Origin: JALYNX01 sp963724825
GTDB lineage: Bacteria > Actinomycetota > Acidimicrobiia > Spongiisociales > ZC4RG35
Assembly (NCBI GenBank): GCA_963724825.1
Contig: CAVRWT010000020.1
Location: 117,630-181,629 of the forward strand
DNA length: 64,000 nucleotides
Direction: 5' to 3'
Shown here in pieces: positions 19,617-31,457 of this stretch (position 1 is its first letter; each line of letters starts with the position of its first letter). Under the pieces are notes generated by a model. The model saw only the letters and a program-made list of their open reading frames with translations, was not told where the DNA came from and made no database searches. The position numbers were made by a program, and so were the translations under genes.

Positions 19617-20402
19617 GTGATATATGTCGTCGCCGGAGCTTTTGGCTTTCTAGGGGCGTTTGCCGCCCACGATCTCGCGACTCAGACCCTGCGCGACGCC
19701 CCGCTGCGCCCTTACGCCGGAACCTGCCCCCGTTGTGGCACCAGGCGTGGTTGGCTCAAGTGGACCTGTCCCTCCTGCTCCCGGAGAATCGGTCGCGAAC
19801 TGATCCTCGCTCTGGTCGGGGCCCTGATTGCGATCGGGTTTGCCCGCACCCTTGGAGCCACGTGGTCTCTCGTCCCCTACCTCGGATTCCTGCTCCTGAC
19901 CCTCGCCCTGGGAATCACCGACATCGACGCCTTCCGCATCGTCGATCGCCTCAATCTGCGGGGCACGGCGATCCTGGCCGGGATGCTCGCAATTGCCGCG
20001 GTCCTCGACGGCTCCGTCCCTGAATTGGGCCGGGCTGCACTGGGTGCGCTGGCCTATTTCGCAGGCAGCAACGTGATGTTCATCCTCGCCGGCGGCAAGG
20101 GGTTTGGCTATGGAGACGTCAAGCTCTCGGTCCAACTCGGGCTGTTCACCGCATATCTCTCCTGGGGGACGCTCGGTTGGGCTGTATTGATCACCGCGCT
20201 CCTCGGCGGTCTGGCGTCGATGGTCGTGATCGCCATCGGTGCGGTGGCAAAGAGCCGCGCCAAGCGAAAGGCGCCCGAGGGTGAGAGTGTGTCGCTCCGC
20301 GACGTGATGAAGACCGAACTGCCCTACGGGCCTGCGATGATCGCCGGGGCCTGGGCGGCAATCATCCTGGTCGGGCTCGGAGCTATCCCGATCCCGACGT
20401 AG
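19617..20402 (+). CDS. prepilin peptidase (type IV prepilin-like leader peptidase, A24 family)
   Basis: Membrane aspartyl protease that cleaves, and often methylates, prepilin-like proteins. An N-terminal zinc ribbon is present (CPRCG then CPSC, residues about 39-57), followed by several helices. The two catalytic Asp sites are GITDIDAFRIVDR and GFGYGDVKL. The 261-aa protein has the expected topology. No prepilin or pilus assembly genes are in this window; the only plausible partner is the adjacent DUF4388 protein. Confidence 0.87.
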   Translation: MIYVVAGAFGFLGAFAAHDLATQTLRDAPLRPYAGTCPRCGTRRGWLKWTCPSCSRRIGRELILALVGALIAIGFARTLGATWSLVPYLGFLLLTLALGITDIDAFRIVDRLNLRGTAILAGMLAIAAVLDGSVPELGRAALGALAYFAGSNVMFILAGGKGFGYGDVKLSVQLGLFTAYLSWGTLGWAVLITALLGGLASMVVIAIGAVAKSRAKRKAPEGESVSLRDVMKTELPYGPAMIAGAWAAIILVGLGAIPIPT

Positions 20403-20412
20403 CATCCCTCCC
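20400..20412 (+). promoter_or_regulatory. putative leaderless promoter (-10 TAGCAT) of aroC
   Basis: TAGCAT at 20400-20405 ends 7 nt before the aroC ATG and contains the TAG stop codon of the preceding gene. Transcription from it would start at about the ATG. Confidence 0.42.
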
Positions 20413-21570
20413 ATGCTTCGCTTCATGACGGCCGGTGAGTCGCACGGCCCCGGGCTGGTGACGGTGGTCGAGGGCCTGCCCCGTGGCCTTTCTGTCTCCG
20501 CGGAGGCGATCGCCGACGAGTTGGCGCGTCGCCGCCTCGGGTTCGGACGAGGGAAGCGAATGGCGATCGAGCGCGACTCCCTGGAGATCCTGGGAGGGGT
20601 GCGCCACGGTTCCACTCTCGGATCGCCGGTTGCGGTCCTGGTCAGGAACACCGAATGGCCCCGCTGGGCGGAGGAGATGAGCCCGGAGCCGGCGCCCGTC
20701 AAGAAGCCGGTGACAAGGCCGCGGCCGGGTCATGCCGATCTCGCCGGGATGCTCAAGTACGGCACCGACGACGCCCGGGACATCCTCGAGCGGGCTTCGG
20801 CAAGAGAGACGGCGGCTCGCACCGTTGCCGGCCATCTCGCGAAGACCCTGCTTCGAACGGTCGGTGTCGAAATCCTCAGCCACGTGGTGTCGATCGGCCA
20901 CGTCGAGAGTGAGGGGCCGACGCCCCATCCCGCCGACCTGCCTGCCATCGACGAGAGCCCGGTCCGGTGCTTTCACGATGCCTCGGCACAGGCGATGATC
21001 GAATTGATCGAGGACGCCAAAGAGCGGCGCGACACCCTCGGCGGGGTCTTCGAAGTCCTCGCATACGGAGTGCCCGCAGGAATTGGCTCCCACGTCCACT
21101 ACGACCGCCGTCTCGATGGGATGCTGGCCGCAGGCCTGATGTCGATCCCCGCAATCAAAGGCGTTGAAATCGGGGACGGATTCGAGGTCGCTTTCCTCCC
21201 GGGGTCGAAGTCGCACGACGAGATAGTTTCGGGGGAAGTAGGACTGGAGCGCCCCACCAACCGCGCCGGCGGGATCGAGGGCGGAATGAGCAACGGCGAG
21301 CCGATCCGGGTGAGGGCGGCCATGAAGCCGATATCCACCCTGATGCGGCCGCTTCGCACCGTCGACATGACCACGGGTGAGGCCGCCGAGGCGGTACGGG
21401 AGCGATCCGATGTGTGTGCCGTTCCCGCAGCCGGGGTGGTCGGCGAGCAGATGGTCGCCATCACCCTCGCCTCCGAGTTCCAACGCAAGTTCGGTGGGGA
21501 CACGGTGGATGAGTTCGTCGCCGCCCACACCAGATATGTGGATGGGTTGGCCGAGCGTCTCAAGCGATGA
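20413..21570 (+). CDS. aroC: chorismate synthase
   Basis: Last step of the shikimate pathway: EPSP to chorismate, needing reduced FMN. Signatures are MTAGESHGPGLVTVVEG at the start, RRRLGFGRGKRM, the RASARETAARTVAGH stretch, and GGIEGGMSNGEPIRVR. 385 aa, intact. It overlaps aroK by 4 nt and begins a compact aroC-aroK-aroB cluster. Confidence 0.96.
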   Translation: MLRFMTAGESHGPGLVTVVEGLPRGLSVSAEAIADELARRRLGFGRGKRMAIERDSLEILGGVRHGSTLGSPVAVLVRNTEWPRWAEEMSPEPAPVKKPVTRPRPGHADLAGMLKYGTDDARDILERASARETAARTVAGHLAKTLLRTVGVEILSHVVSIGHVESEGPTPHPADLPAIDESPVRCFHDASAQAMIELIEDAKERRDTLGGVFEVLAYGVPAGIGSHVHYDRRLDGMLAAGLMSIPAIKGVEIGDGFEVAFLPGSKSHDEIVSGEVGLERPTNRAGGIEGGMSNGEPIRVRAAMKPISTLMRPLRTVDMTTGEAAEAVRERSDVCAVPAAGVVGEQMVAITLASEFQRKFGGDTVDEFVAAHTRYVDGLAERLKR

Positions 21571-22070
21571 CGCTCTGGCTGGCCGGGATGATGGGGTCAG
21601 GCAAGACCTCGTCTGGTGGTGTGGCTGCCGCCAACCTGGGGGTTCCCTTCTATGACACCGATGTCGAAGTCACCGCGGGCCTGGATTGCACGGTCTCCGA
21701 GCTTTGGGAGCGGGTGGGAGAGGCGACCTTCCGCGAGATGGAGTCGGCCGTTGTGAGCAGACTCGCGGGGTTGGATGCCATCGTGGCGACCGGAGGTGGC
21801 GCCGTGCTCCAGGAAGCGAATCGTGAGGTCATGGCCGCCTCCGGCCCGATTGTCTGGCTGCAGGCTTCTCCCGAGGAGATCCTGGAGCGGGTCGGGGCGA
21901 CCACCGGTCGCCCGCTTCTCGACAACAGCCCCGATCGCCTGGAAGAGCTTCGAGTCCTGTCCACTCAACGCGCCGGTATCTACGCCGAGGTTGCAGATCA
22001 CGTGATCCAAACCTCTGGGAAGAGCGTCGCTGCGGTCGCCGAAGAGATCGAGTCGCTATGGGAACGTTGA
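21567..22070 (+). CDS. aroK: shikimate kinase
   Basis: Phosphorylates shikimate at O3. P-loop GMMGSGKT (residues 7-14), shikimate-binding FYDTDVEVTAG and FREMESAVV, VATGGGAVL, and adenine/lid region ATTGRPLL. 167 aa is the usual size. It overlaps aroC by 4 nt and aroB by 13 nt, implying coupled translation. Confidence 0.94.
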   Translation: MTLWLAGMMGSGKTSSGGVAAANLGVPFYDTDVEVTAGLDCTVSELWERVGEATFREMESAVVSRLAGLDAIVATGGGAVLQEANREVMAASGPIVWLQASPEEILERVGATTGRPLLDNSPDRLEELRVLSTQRAGIYAEVADHVIQTSGKSVAAVAEEIESLWER

Positions 22071-23083
22071 CGGTCGCGGGGCGAACCGAGGTCCTCGTAG
22101 GGGAAGGTGTTCCCGATGACGTCCTTCCCCCGCGGGAGGGGCGGCAGCGGGTCGCCATCCTCACCCAGCCGGGAGCAACCCGATATGCGCTCGAGATCTC
22201 AATGGTTCTCGAAGAGGAGGGGCTCGGGGTCGAAGTGATCGGCCTTCCGGATCGCGAGGAAGCGAAGACGCTCACCGTCGCCGGGACCGTGTACGAGACT
22301 CTGGCCCGTTTCGGTCTCGGCCGCCAGGACACGGTGATCGGCGTCGGTGGCGGGTCGGTATCGGATCTCGCCGGCTTCGTCGCCGGCACCTGGCTCCGGG
22401 GTGTCGAAGTCGTCCACGTGCCCACGACTCTGCTCGCCGCGGTGGATGCCTCCATCGGCGGCAAGACCGGCGTCAATCTGGCGGGCAAGAACCTCGTGGG
22501 CCTGTTCTGGCATCCGTCCCGGGTGGTCGTTGACGTTCGGATCCTCAAGGGCCTTCCCTCATCGCTCTTGCGAGAGGGCATGGTCGAAGCCCTGAAGACC
22601 GGCCTCGTGGGCGATCCGGACCTGTTTGCCATGATCGAGAAGCACGGTGCAAAAGCCGATCTGGACGATGTCGTGGTCCGTTCGGTCACGGTTAAGGCAC
22701 GGGTGGTCGGCGAAGACGAGCGTGAGCTGGGAATACGAGCCGTCCTCAACCTGGGCCACACGATCGGCCATGCGATCGAGTTTGCCTCGCCCCTCTCCCA
22801 TGGCGAGAGCGTGGCAATCGGCCTCGTCGCCGCGGCCCGGATATCGGAGATCCGCCTCGGCTTCGAGGAGGCGAGCCGGATCTCAGATTCGATCCAGCGG
22901 CTCGACCTGCCGATCACGGTCACCGGATTGGATCGGGCCAGGGTGATCGACCTGCTCCGCCATGACAAGAAGCGAGACGCCCAGGGCTTACGGATGGTCT
23001 TGCTCCGGGCCGTGGGTGCTCCCGTGGTGCAACACGTGAACGAGGACGACATCGAGGTCGGCTTGGAGGCCGTAGGTCTCTGA
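22058..23083 (+). CDS. aroB: 3-dehydroquinate synthase
   Basis: Second step of the shikimate pathway, cyclising DAHP; NAD and divalent metal dependent. Clear motifs are GVGGGSVSDLAGFVAGTW, PTTLLAAVDASIGGKTGVNL, the metal ligands REGMVEALK, and LNLGHTIGHAIEF with SHGESVAIG. 341 aa, slightly short of the family mean but complete. It overlaps the end of aroK. Confidence 0.95.
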   Translation: MGTLTVAGRTEVLVGEGVPDDVLPPREGRQRVAILTQPGATRYALEISMVLEEEGLGVEVIGLPDREEAKTLTVAGTVYETLARFGLGRQDTVIGVGGGSVSDLAGFVAGTWLRGVEVVHVPTTLLAAVDASIGGKTGVNLAGKNLVGLFWHPSRVVVDVRILKGLPSSLLREGMVEALKTGLVGDPDLFAMIEKHGAKADLDDVVVRSVTVKARVVGEDERELGIRAVLNLGHTIGHAIEFASPLSHGESVAIGLVAAARISEIRLGFEEASRISDSIQRLDLPITVTGLDRARVIDLLRHDKKRDAQGLRMVLLRAVGAPVVQHVNEDDIEVGLEAVGL

Positions 23084-23129
23084 GCGGGGTACCGTCCGTG
23101 CCCGAATCGGCGCAACCAGGACCTATTGA

Positions 23130-23687
23130 ATGATCAGCACCAACGACGTACGACCCGGCATGGCATTGCAGCTCAACGATGGTCTGTTCACCATCGTCGA
23201 GTATCAGCATGTGAAGCCGGGCAAGGGCAAGGCCTTTGTGCGGATGAAGATCAAGAACCTCGAGACCGGCCAGGTCCTCGATCGCACGTTTCGGGCCGAC
23301 GAGCACGTCGACCAGGCGATCATTGACCGTCGGGACCACCAATACCTGTATTCGGACGACCTGGGCTTTCATTTCATGAACCTCGAGGACTTCGGCCAAC
23401 TGGCCTTGTCCGCCGAAGACGTCGCCGACGCCGCCGGGTATCTCATCGAAGGGATGACGGTCAGCCTTCCCCTCTATCGGGGCACTCCAATCGGGGTGGA
23501 TCTGCCTGCCTCGGTGGAGCTCGAGGTCACCTACGCCGAGCCAGCCGTCAAAGGCGATACCCGCACCGGAGCGACCAAGCCGGTGACGCTCCAGACCGGG
23601 ATTCAGATCCAGGTCCCGCTTTTCGTCGAACAGGGTGACCGGGTGAAGGTCGACACTCGCAGTGGGGAGTACCTGACCCGAGCATGA
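23130..23687 (+). CDS. efp: translation elongation factor P
   Basis: Relieves ribosome stalling at polyproline. Three OB-like domains are present: KOW-like N-terminal domain, central domain (RTFRADEHVDQAIIDRRDHQYLY), and C-terminal domain (GDRVKVDTRSGEYLTRA). The tip loop KPGKGKAF holds the conserved Lys32, the position modified in some bacteria; no modification gene is seen nearby. 185 aa. It overlaps nusB by 4 nt, a common efp-nusB pairing. Confidence 0.96.
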   Translation: MISTNDVRPGMALQLNDGLFTIVEYQHVKPGKGKAFVRMKIKNLETGQVLDRTFRADEHVDQAIIDRRDHQYLYSDDLGFHFMNLEDFGQLALSAEDVADAAGYLIEGMTVSLPLYRGTPIGVDLPASVELEVTYAEPAVKGDTRTGATKPVTLQTGIQIQVPLFVEQGDRVKVDTRSGEYLTRA

Positions 23688-24235
23688 GCTCCCAATCGGC
23701 ATCAGTCCCGACGATCCCGGCCCGTCTCACCATTGCCGAGTTCGCCGCCGCCACCGAGCGGTCGGTTGCAGAGGTTCAGGCGATCCTCGAGGACCGATCC
23801 GAGCCTTACGGGGAAGAGGACATGATCGACCCCGACGTGTCCGTGTCGCTGGCACGAGCGCTTGGCTTGGAGATCAACATCGAGCCCAGGGACCTCGCTC
23901 TGGAGACCCTCTATGAGCTGGAGACCCGTGGCGACGACGAGCACGACGAGTTGGTCCCCCGTGCCGAGAGGCTTGTTGCCGGCGTCCTCGAGCACCGCGA
24001 GGACCTGGATCACGAGATCGAGTCGGCGTCGGATCACTGGAGCGTGGCCCGCATGCCGGTGATCGACCGGTCCATTCTCCGTCTTGGCCTCTTCGAGTTG
24101 CGATACGAGAAGGGGATACCGACCGCGGTCATCGTCGCCGAGGCGGTCCGACTGGCTCGGACCTATTCGACGGAACGGTCAGGGTCTTTTGTGAACGGCG
24201 TCCTGGCATCCTTGGCTCGCACCGCCCGACCGTGA
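23684..24235 (+). CDS. nusB: transcription antitermination factor NusB with an IF2N-like N-terminal extension
   Basis: NusB binds boxA RNA with S10 in rRNA antitermination. The NusB part starts near residue 67 (RDLALETLYELETRGDD) and has the family end (MPVIDRSILRLGLFEL, PTAVIVAEAVRLARTYS, FVNGVLASLAR). The protein is 183 aa, against the usual 135-140. The extra ~60 residues (IPARLTIAEFAAATERSVAE through SLARALGLEINIE) resemble the small helical IF-2 N-terminal domain, with a DPDVSVSLARALG segment. The extension is in the same continuous frame, with the ATG overlapping efp. Its role is unknown. Confidence 0.85.
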   Translation: MSSQSASVPTIPARLTIAEFAAATERSVAEVQAILEDRSEPYGEEDMIDPDVSVSLARALGLEINIEPRDLALETLYELETRGDDEHDELVPRAERLVAGVLEHREDLDHEIESASDHWSVARMPVIDRSILRLGLFELRYEKGIPTAVIVAEAVRLARTYSTERSGSFVNGVLASLARTARP

Positions 24236-24261
24236 GGTTGGCGCCCAGCACCCGTCCTCGT

Positions 24262-24361
24262 TAGGCTCGCCCTGCCTTTAAGGATCGGTCCTGTGAGACC
24301 GGGAAGGAGTCAGGATGCTTCGGGTAGAGCCACACCTGGGGGTGTGCCCTTGCCCCAGGTG
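24262..24361 (+). promoter_or_regulatory. PyrR-responsive leader of the pyrimidine operon
   Basis: TAGGCT (24262-24267) is a likely -10. The transcript then carries AAGGATCGGTCCTGTGAGAC followed by CGGGAAGGAG. The stem (C)GGTC/GACC(G) presents the loop CTGTGA, resembling PyrR-binding loops. The same element contains the GGAAGGAG ribosome site for a 15-codon leader ORF (ATG 24315). A second hairpin, CCTGGGG/CCCCAGG (24335-24359), abuts the pyrR start. A PyrR-UMP complex would be expected to block translation. This is inference from layout. Confidence 0.6.
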
Positions 24362-24362
24362 A
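24315..24362 (+). CDS. putative 15-aa leader peptide upstream of pyrR
   Basis: ATG 24315, 7 nt after the GGAAGGAG site, opens the 15-codon frame MLRVEPHLGVCPCPR. Its TGA (24360-24362) overlaps the pyrR ATG at 24362 in a TGATG junction. This suggests that pyrR translation is coupled to the leader peptide and hence to PyrR binding over its ribosome site. It is too short to judge by coding statistics. Confidence 0.4.
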   Translation: MLRVEPHLGVCPCPR

Positions 24363-24883
24363 TGACCGGTCAGGACATCGACCGGGCCGTCAGCCGGATT
24401 GCCCACGAGATACTCGAGCGTCATCGCGGCGTCGACGACGTGGTCATCGTCGGGATCCACACCCGCGGGGTGTACCTCGCCCGCTCCCTTGCCGACTCCA
24501 TCGCCTCCTTTGAAGGAGTCGTGGTTCCCGTCGGAGAGCTCGACATCGATCCGTATCGTGACGATCAAGGGCTGCGCCCCGCCCGCAACGCCCGGGCAAC
24601 CACCATCCCGGTGGACATCACCGGCAAGAGCGTGATCGTTGTCGACGACGTCCTCTACACCGGGCGCACCGTCCGTGCCGGGCTCGACGCCCTCTCCGAC
24701 ATCGGGCGGGCGGCGCAAACCGAGTTGGCCGTCCTGGTGGATCGAGGGCATCGCGAGATCCCGATTCGGGCCGACTACGTCGGGAAGAACCTGCCAACCA
24801 GTGTCGACGAGGTGGTCCGGGTCCGGCTCGGTGAGGTGGATGGCGACCACGGGGTTTGGATCGACCGGATGGCGGTCGCATGA
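24362..24883 (+). CDS. pyrR: bifunctional pyr operon regulator / uracil phosphoribosyltransferase PyrR
   Basis: PRTase-fold RNA-binding regulator that senses UMP/PRPP and controls the operon that follows. The PRPP loop is SVIVVDDVLYTGRTVRAGLDAL; the N-terminus TGQDIDRAVSRIAHEILERH is typical. ATG 24362 is chosen because it gives the family length (173 aa) and sits in a TGATG junction with the leader ORF. An in-frame GTG at 24293 would add 23 low-quality residues overlapping the regulatory hairpin. It overlaps pyrB by 4 nt. Confidence 0.92.
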   Translation: MTGQDIDRAVSRIAHEILERHRGVDDVVIVGIHTRGVYLARSLADSIASFEGVVVPVGELDIDPYRDDQGLRPARNARATTIPVDITGKSVIVVDDVLYTGRTVRAGLDALSDIGRAAQTELAVLVDRGHREIPIRADYVGKNLPTSVDEVVRVRLGEVDGDHGVWIDRMAVA

Positions 24884-25785
24884 ACGGGTTGCTCACCCTT
24901 CGTGGCATGTCTCGATCACGACTCGAGGAGCTGCTCGACGACGCCGAGCGTCATGGGAAGCAGATCGAAGGAAGGGACAAGGGGAGCGCGGAGTTACGGG
25001 GGGCCACCGTGACCACAGCCTTCTTCGAGCCTTCGACCCGGACCCGCCTGTCGTTCGAAAAGGCTGCCTTTCACCTCGGGGCACATGTGATGACCTTCAG
25101 CCCGGAATCGTCATCACTGGAGAAAGGTGAGTCGTTGCGCGACACATTGCTGACGCTCACCGCCCTGGGCACTGATCTGTTCGTGGTCCGGCACAAGGAT
25201 GTGGGGGTCCCATCCATCGCACAGCGGTGGACCGGACTTCCGGTGATCAATGCCGGCGACGGCAGGGGAGAGCACCCAACGCAGACCCTCGCCGATGCCC
25301 TGACGCTGCGGAAGCATTTCGGGGCCCTGGAGGGCCTCAAGGTTGGGATTGTCGGTGACATCGCCAACAGCCGGGTGGCGAGGGGCCATCTTTGGGCCTT
25401 TCCGACGCTTGGTATCGACCTCACCCTGATCGGCCCGAGAACCTTGCTCCCATCCGCCAACCCCTGGGGAGCCCGGATCGAAGTCGAGTTCGACTCAATC
25501 ATCGAAGGGCTCGACGTGCTGTACATGTTGCGGGTGCAGAGGGAGCGAGGGGCGGGTGCAGGCTTCCCATCCATCCCGGCCTACGTGAATCGTTTCGGCC
25601 TGACAGATGCCCGTCTCGCCCGTATGCAGCCGACGGCCGTGGTGCTTCACCCGGGACCGGTCAATCGAGGTGTCGAGGTGTGCGATGCCGCCGTCGACGG
25701 CCGGCAGTCGCTGGTGCTCGAACAAGTCGCAAACGGGATCCCGGTGCGGATGGCGGTTCTCGCCGCAGGAATGAGGACCGAATGA
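24880..25785 (+). CDS. pyrB: aspartate carbamoyltransferase catalytic subunit
   Basis: Condenses carbamoyl phosphate with aspartate. Carbamoyl-phosphate site FFEPSTRTRLSFEKAA, then HPTQTLADALTL, and VLHPGPVNRGVE near the end. ATG 24880 (ATGA overlap with pyrR) gives 301 aa. No pyrI regulatory subunit is present, as usual in Actinobacteria. It overlaps pyrC by 4 nt. Confidence 0.95.
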   Translation: MNGLLTLRGMSRSRLEELLDDAERHGKQIEGRDKGSAELRGATVTTAFFEPSTRTRLSFEKAAFHLGAHVMTFSPESSSLEKGESLRDTLLTLTALGTDLFVVRHKDVGVPSIAQRWTGLPVINAGDGRGEHPTQTLADALTLRKHFGALEGLKVGIVGDIANSRVARGHLWAFPTLGIDLTLIGPRTLLPSANPWGARIEVEFDSIIEGLDVLYMLRVQRERGAGAGFPSIPAYVNRFGLTDARLARMQPTAVVLHPGPVNRGVEVCDAAVDGRQSLVLEQVANGIPVRMAVLAAGMRTE

Positions 25786-27052
25786 TCTTCGTCAGAGGAG
25801 CCCGGATCTGGGGTCCCGCCGGGCTGGTGGAGGCGGACGTCGTCATCGACGGCGACCGCGTAGCCGAGATCGGACCGCAGCAGGCTCCGGCCGGCGCCCG
25901 GGTCATCGAGGCCTCTGGAGCGGTGCTCGGGCCTGGTCTGGTCGACCTGCATGTCCATCTCCGCGACCCGGGGCAGACCTGGAAAGAGGACGTCGCCTCG
26001 GCTTCGAAGGCCGCGGTCGCCGGCGGATTCACCGCGATCGTGGCCATGCCCAACACCGATCCGCCGATGGACAACGCCAAAACGGTCAGCGAGGTCATGG
26101 AGCGGGCGGGCGTGATCGGTCTGGCCGACATCGTGGCGTCCGGTGCCCTGACCAAGGGCAGGGAAGGCCTGGAGATGGCCGATCTCGACTCGATGTATGA
26201 GGCGGGTGTCCGGTTGTTCACCGATGATGGCGACACGGTGGCCGACTCGGGTTTGCTGCGCCGCATCATGATCTATCTCCGGGATCTCTCCGGGGCGGTG
26301 GTGGCCGAGCACGCCGAGGAGGTCACCCTGACCCGAGGCGGCCACGTCAATGAGGGCATGGTCTCCGCCAGCCGGGGCCTCGTTGGCCTACCTGCCGTCG
26401 CCGAGGAAGTGGTGGTGGCCCGCGACCTGGCTCTGGCAGAGGACACCGGGGCCCGCATCCACATCCAGCACGTCTCCACCCGACGCTCGGTAGACCTGGT
26501 CCGTGACGCGAAGCGGCGCGGTGTAGACGTCACGTGTGAGGTGACCCCACACCACCTGGCTCTCGACGAGTCCGCAGTCGCCGGCCTCGACCCGAATTTC
26601 AAGATGTACCCGCCTCTGCGGACCGCCTCGGATCGTGAGGCGTTGGTGGAGGCGCTCGAGGACGGTACGGTCGACGCCATCGCCACAGATCACGCCCCGC
26701 ACACGGCCGCCGAGAAGGACGTCCCCTTCGAGGAGGCGCCCCGGGGAGTGATCGGCCTCGAGACCTCGGCGTCGGTGGGATGGACGACGCTGCAAAGGGG
26801 ACGTGGACCGGTTCTTTCAGCGGATGAGCGTCGGCCCGGCACGGATCGCCGGCCTCGAACGGTCACGGCCACCCTGTCGAGCCCGGCTCGGTCGCCAATC
26901 TCGTTCTCTTCGACCCGGCTCGATCGTGGCGACCCAGCGGATTTCATTCGAAGTCGGCAAACAGCCCGTTCGTCGGCACTGAGCTGAAGGGAAGGGTCGT
27001 CGCCACGATCCACAATGGGTCGCTGGTCTACGAGGGCCCAACCGATGAGTGA
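25782..27052 (+). CDS. pyrC: dihydroorotase (two frameshifts)
   Basis: Zinc amidohydrolase closing carbamoyl aspartate to dihydroorotate. Metal and substrate motifs DLHVHLRDPGQTWKED, AMPNTDPPMDN, HIQHVSTRRSVDLV, TCEVTPHHL and TDHAPHT are in one frame. The C-terminal part (DVDRFFQRMSVGPARIAGLE, then HGHPVEPGSVANLVLFDPAR to SLVYEGPTDE) needs two corrections of one extra base, near 26797-26800 (GGGG) and 26861-26862 (GG). Corrected length 422 aa is normal. It overlaps carA by 8 nt. Confidence 0.92.
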
Positions 27053-28211
27053 GCGACCTATCTCCGCACTCCTCTGCACCGCCGACGGTGCGACTTTTCA
27101 AGGCGTATCCGTAGGGGCGGAGGGCGTGGCCACCGGCGAGGCGGTGTTCAACACCTCGATGACGGGCTACCAGGAGATCCTCACCGACCCTTCTTATGCC
27201 GGCCAGGTCGTGGTGATGACCTCTTCGCACATCGGGAATTACGGGCTCACCGACCTCGATGCGCAATCCTCGAAGCCGGCGGTGTCGGGATTCGTGATGC
27301 GGGCGATATCGCGCCGGGACTCGAATTGGCGTTCGGAAGGAGCCATCGCCGAGTATCTGATGCACCACGGCGTGGTGGCCATCGCCGACCTGGATACCAG
27401 GCGCCTCACCAGGCATCTTCGGGAACGAGGGGCGATGCCGGTGGCGATCGGGGCCAACGTCGACGAGGCGGAGCTGCGATCGATAGCAGAAGGTGCGCCC
27501 ACCATGGAGGGACAGGATCTGGTCGCCGGGGTGACCACTCCCACGCCCTATCGCGTTGATGCAACGGAGACATCGAGGGGAAAGGTCGTGGCGATCGACC
27601 TCGGGATCAAGCGTGACATGCTGATCCATCTCACCTCCCGCGGCTTCGATGTCGACGTGGTGCCCGCCGGGACCGACGCGGGCTCGATCCTCGCCATGGC
27701 GCCCGATGGCGTCTTCATCTCCAACGGGCCGGGCGATCCCGAGCCCTTGCGCCGGACCACCGAGACCTTGCGCGGCTTGCTGGGCCGGGTGCCGCTGTTC
27801 GGCGTTTGCCTCGGCCACCAGGTGCTGGGGCTCGCGGTGGGAGCGTCGACGTTCAAGCTCCCGTTCGGGCACCACGGCGGCAATCACCCGGTGCGCCGCC
27901 TGGAGGACGATCGGGTGGAGATCACCGCTCAGAATCACGGGTTTGCGGTCGATCTCTGGTCGTTGAGTGACGGATCGGCGCCGGCACGGTCCGGCTTGGC
28001 CCGGCGCGACCTGTTGCCGGCGACGGTGGAGAGTCGAATTCGGGCCGGTGATCTCAACCCATCAGAACCTCAACGACGGGACCTTGGAAGGGATGCGGCT
28101 GTTGGATGCCCCCGCCTTTTCGGTGCAGTTTCACCCCGAGGCGGCGCCGGGCCCGCGTGATGCCAGAGGGTTGTTCGACGAGTTCGCCAATCTGATCGAG
28201 GAGGCGGTGTA

Positions 28212-28212
<1 letters not shown>
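27045..28212 (+). CDS. carA: carbamoyl-phosphate synthase small subunit (one frameshift)
   Basis: Glutaminase subunit feeding ammonia to CarB. N-terminal CPSase domain (FNTSMTGYQEILTDPSYAGQ), then class I amidotransferase with the nucleophile in FGVCLGHQVLGLA. The catalytic His/Glu region FSVQFHPEAAPGPRD is one frame over. The extra base is near 28030-28034, between LLPATVE and FGPVISTHQNLNDGT. Corrected length is 388 aa. The stop overlaps the carB ATG (TAATG). Confidence 0.92.

Positions 28213-31438
<3,226 letters not shown>

Positions 31439-31457
<19 letters not shown>

Noticed and set aside
24293..24361. GTG 24293 as the pyrR start
   Set aside because: It would place coding sequence across the PyrR-binding hairpin and add 23 residues not typical of the family; ATG 24362 fits better.
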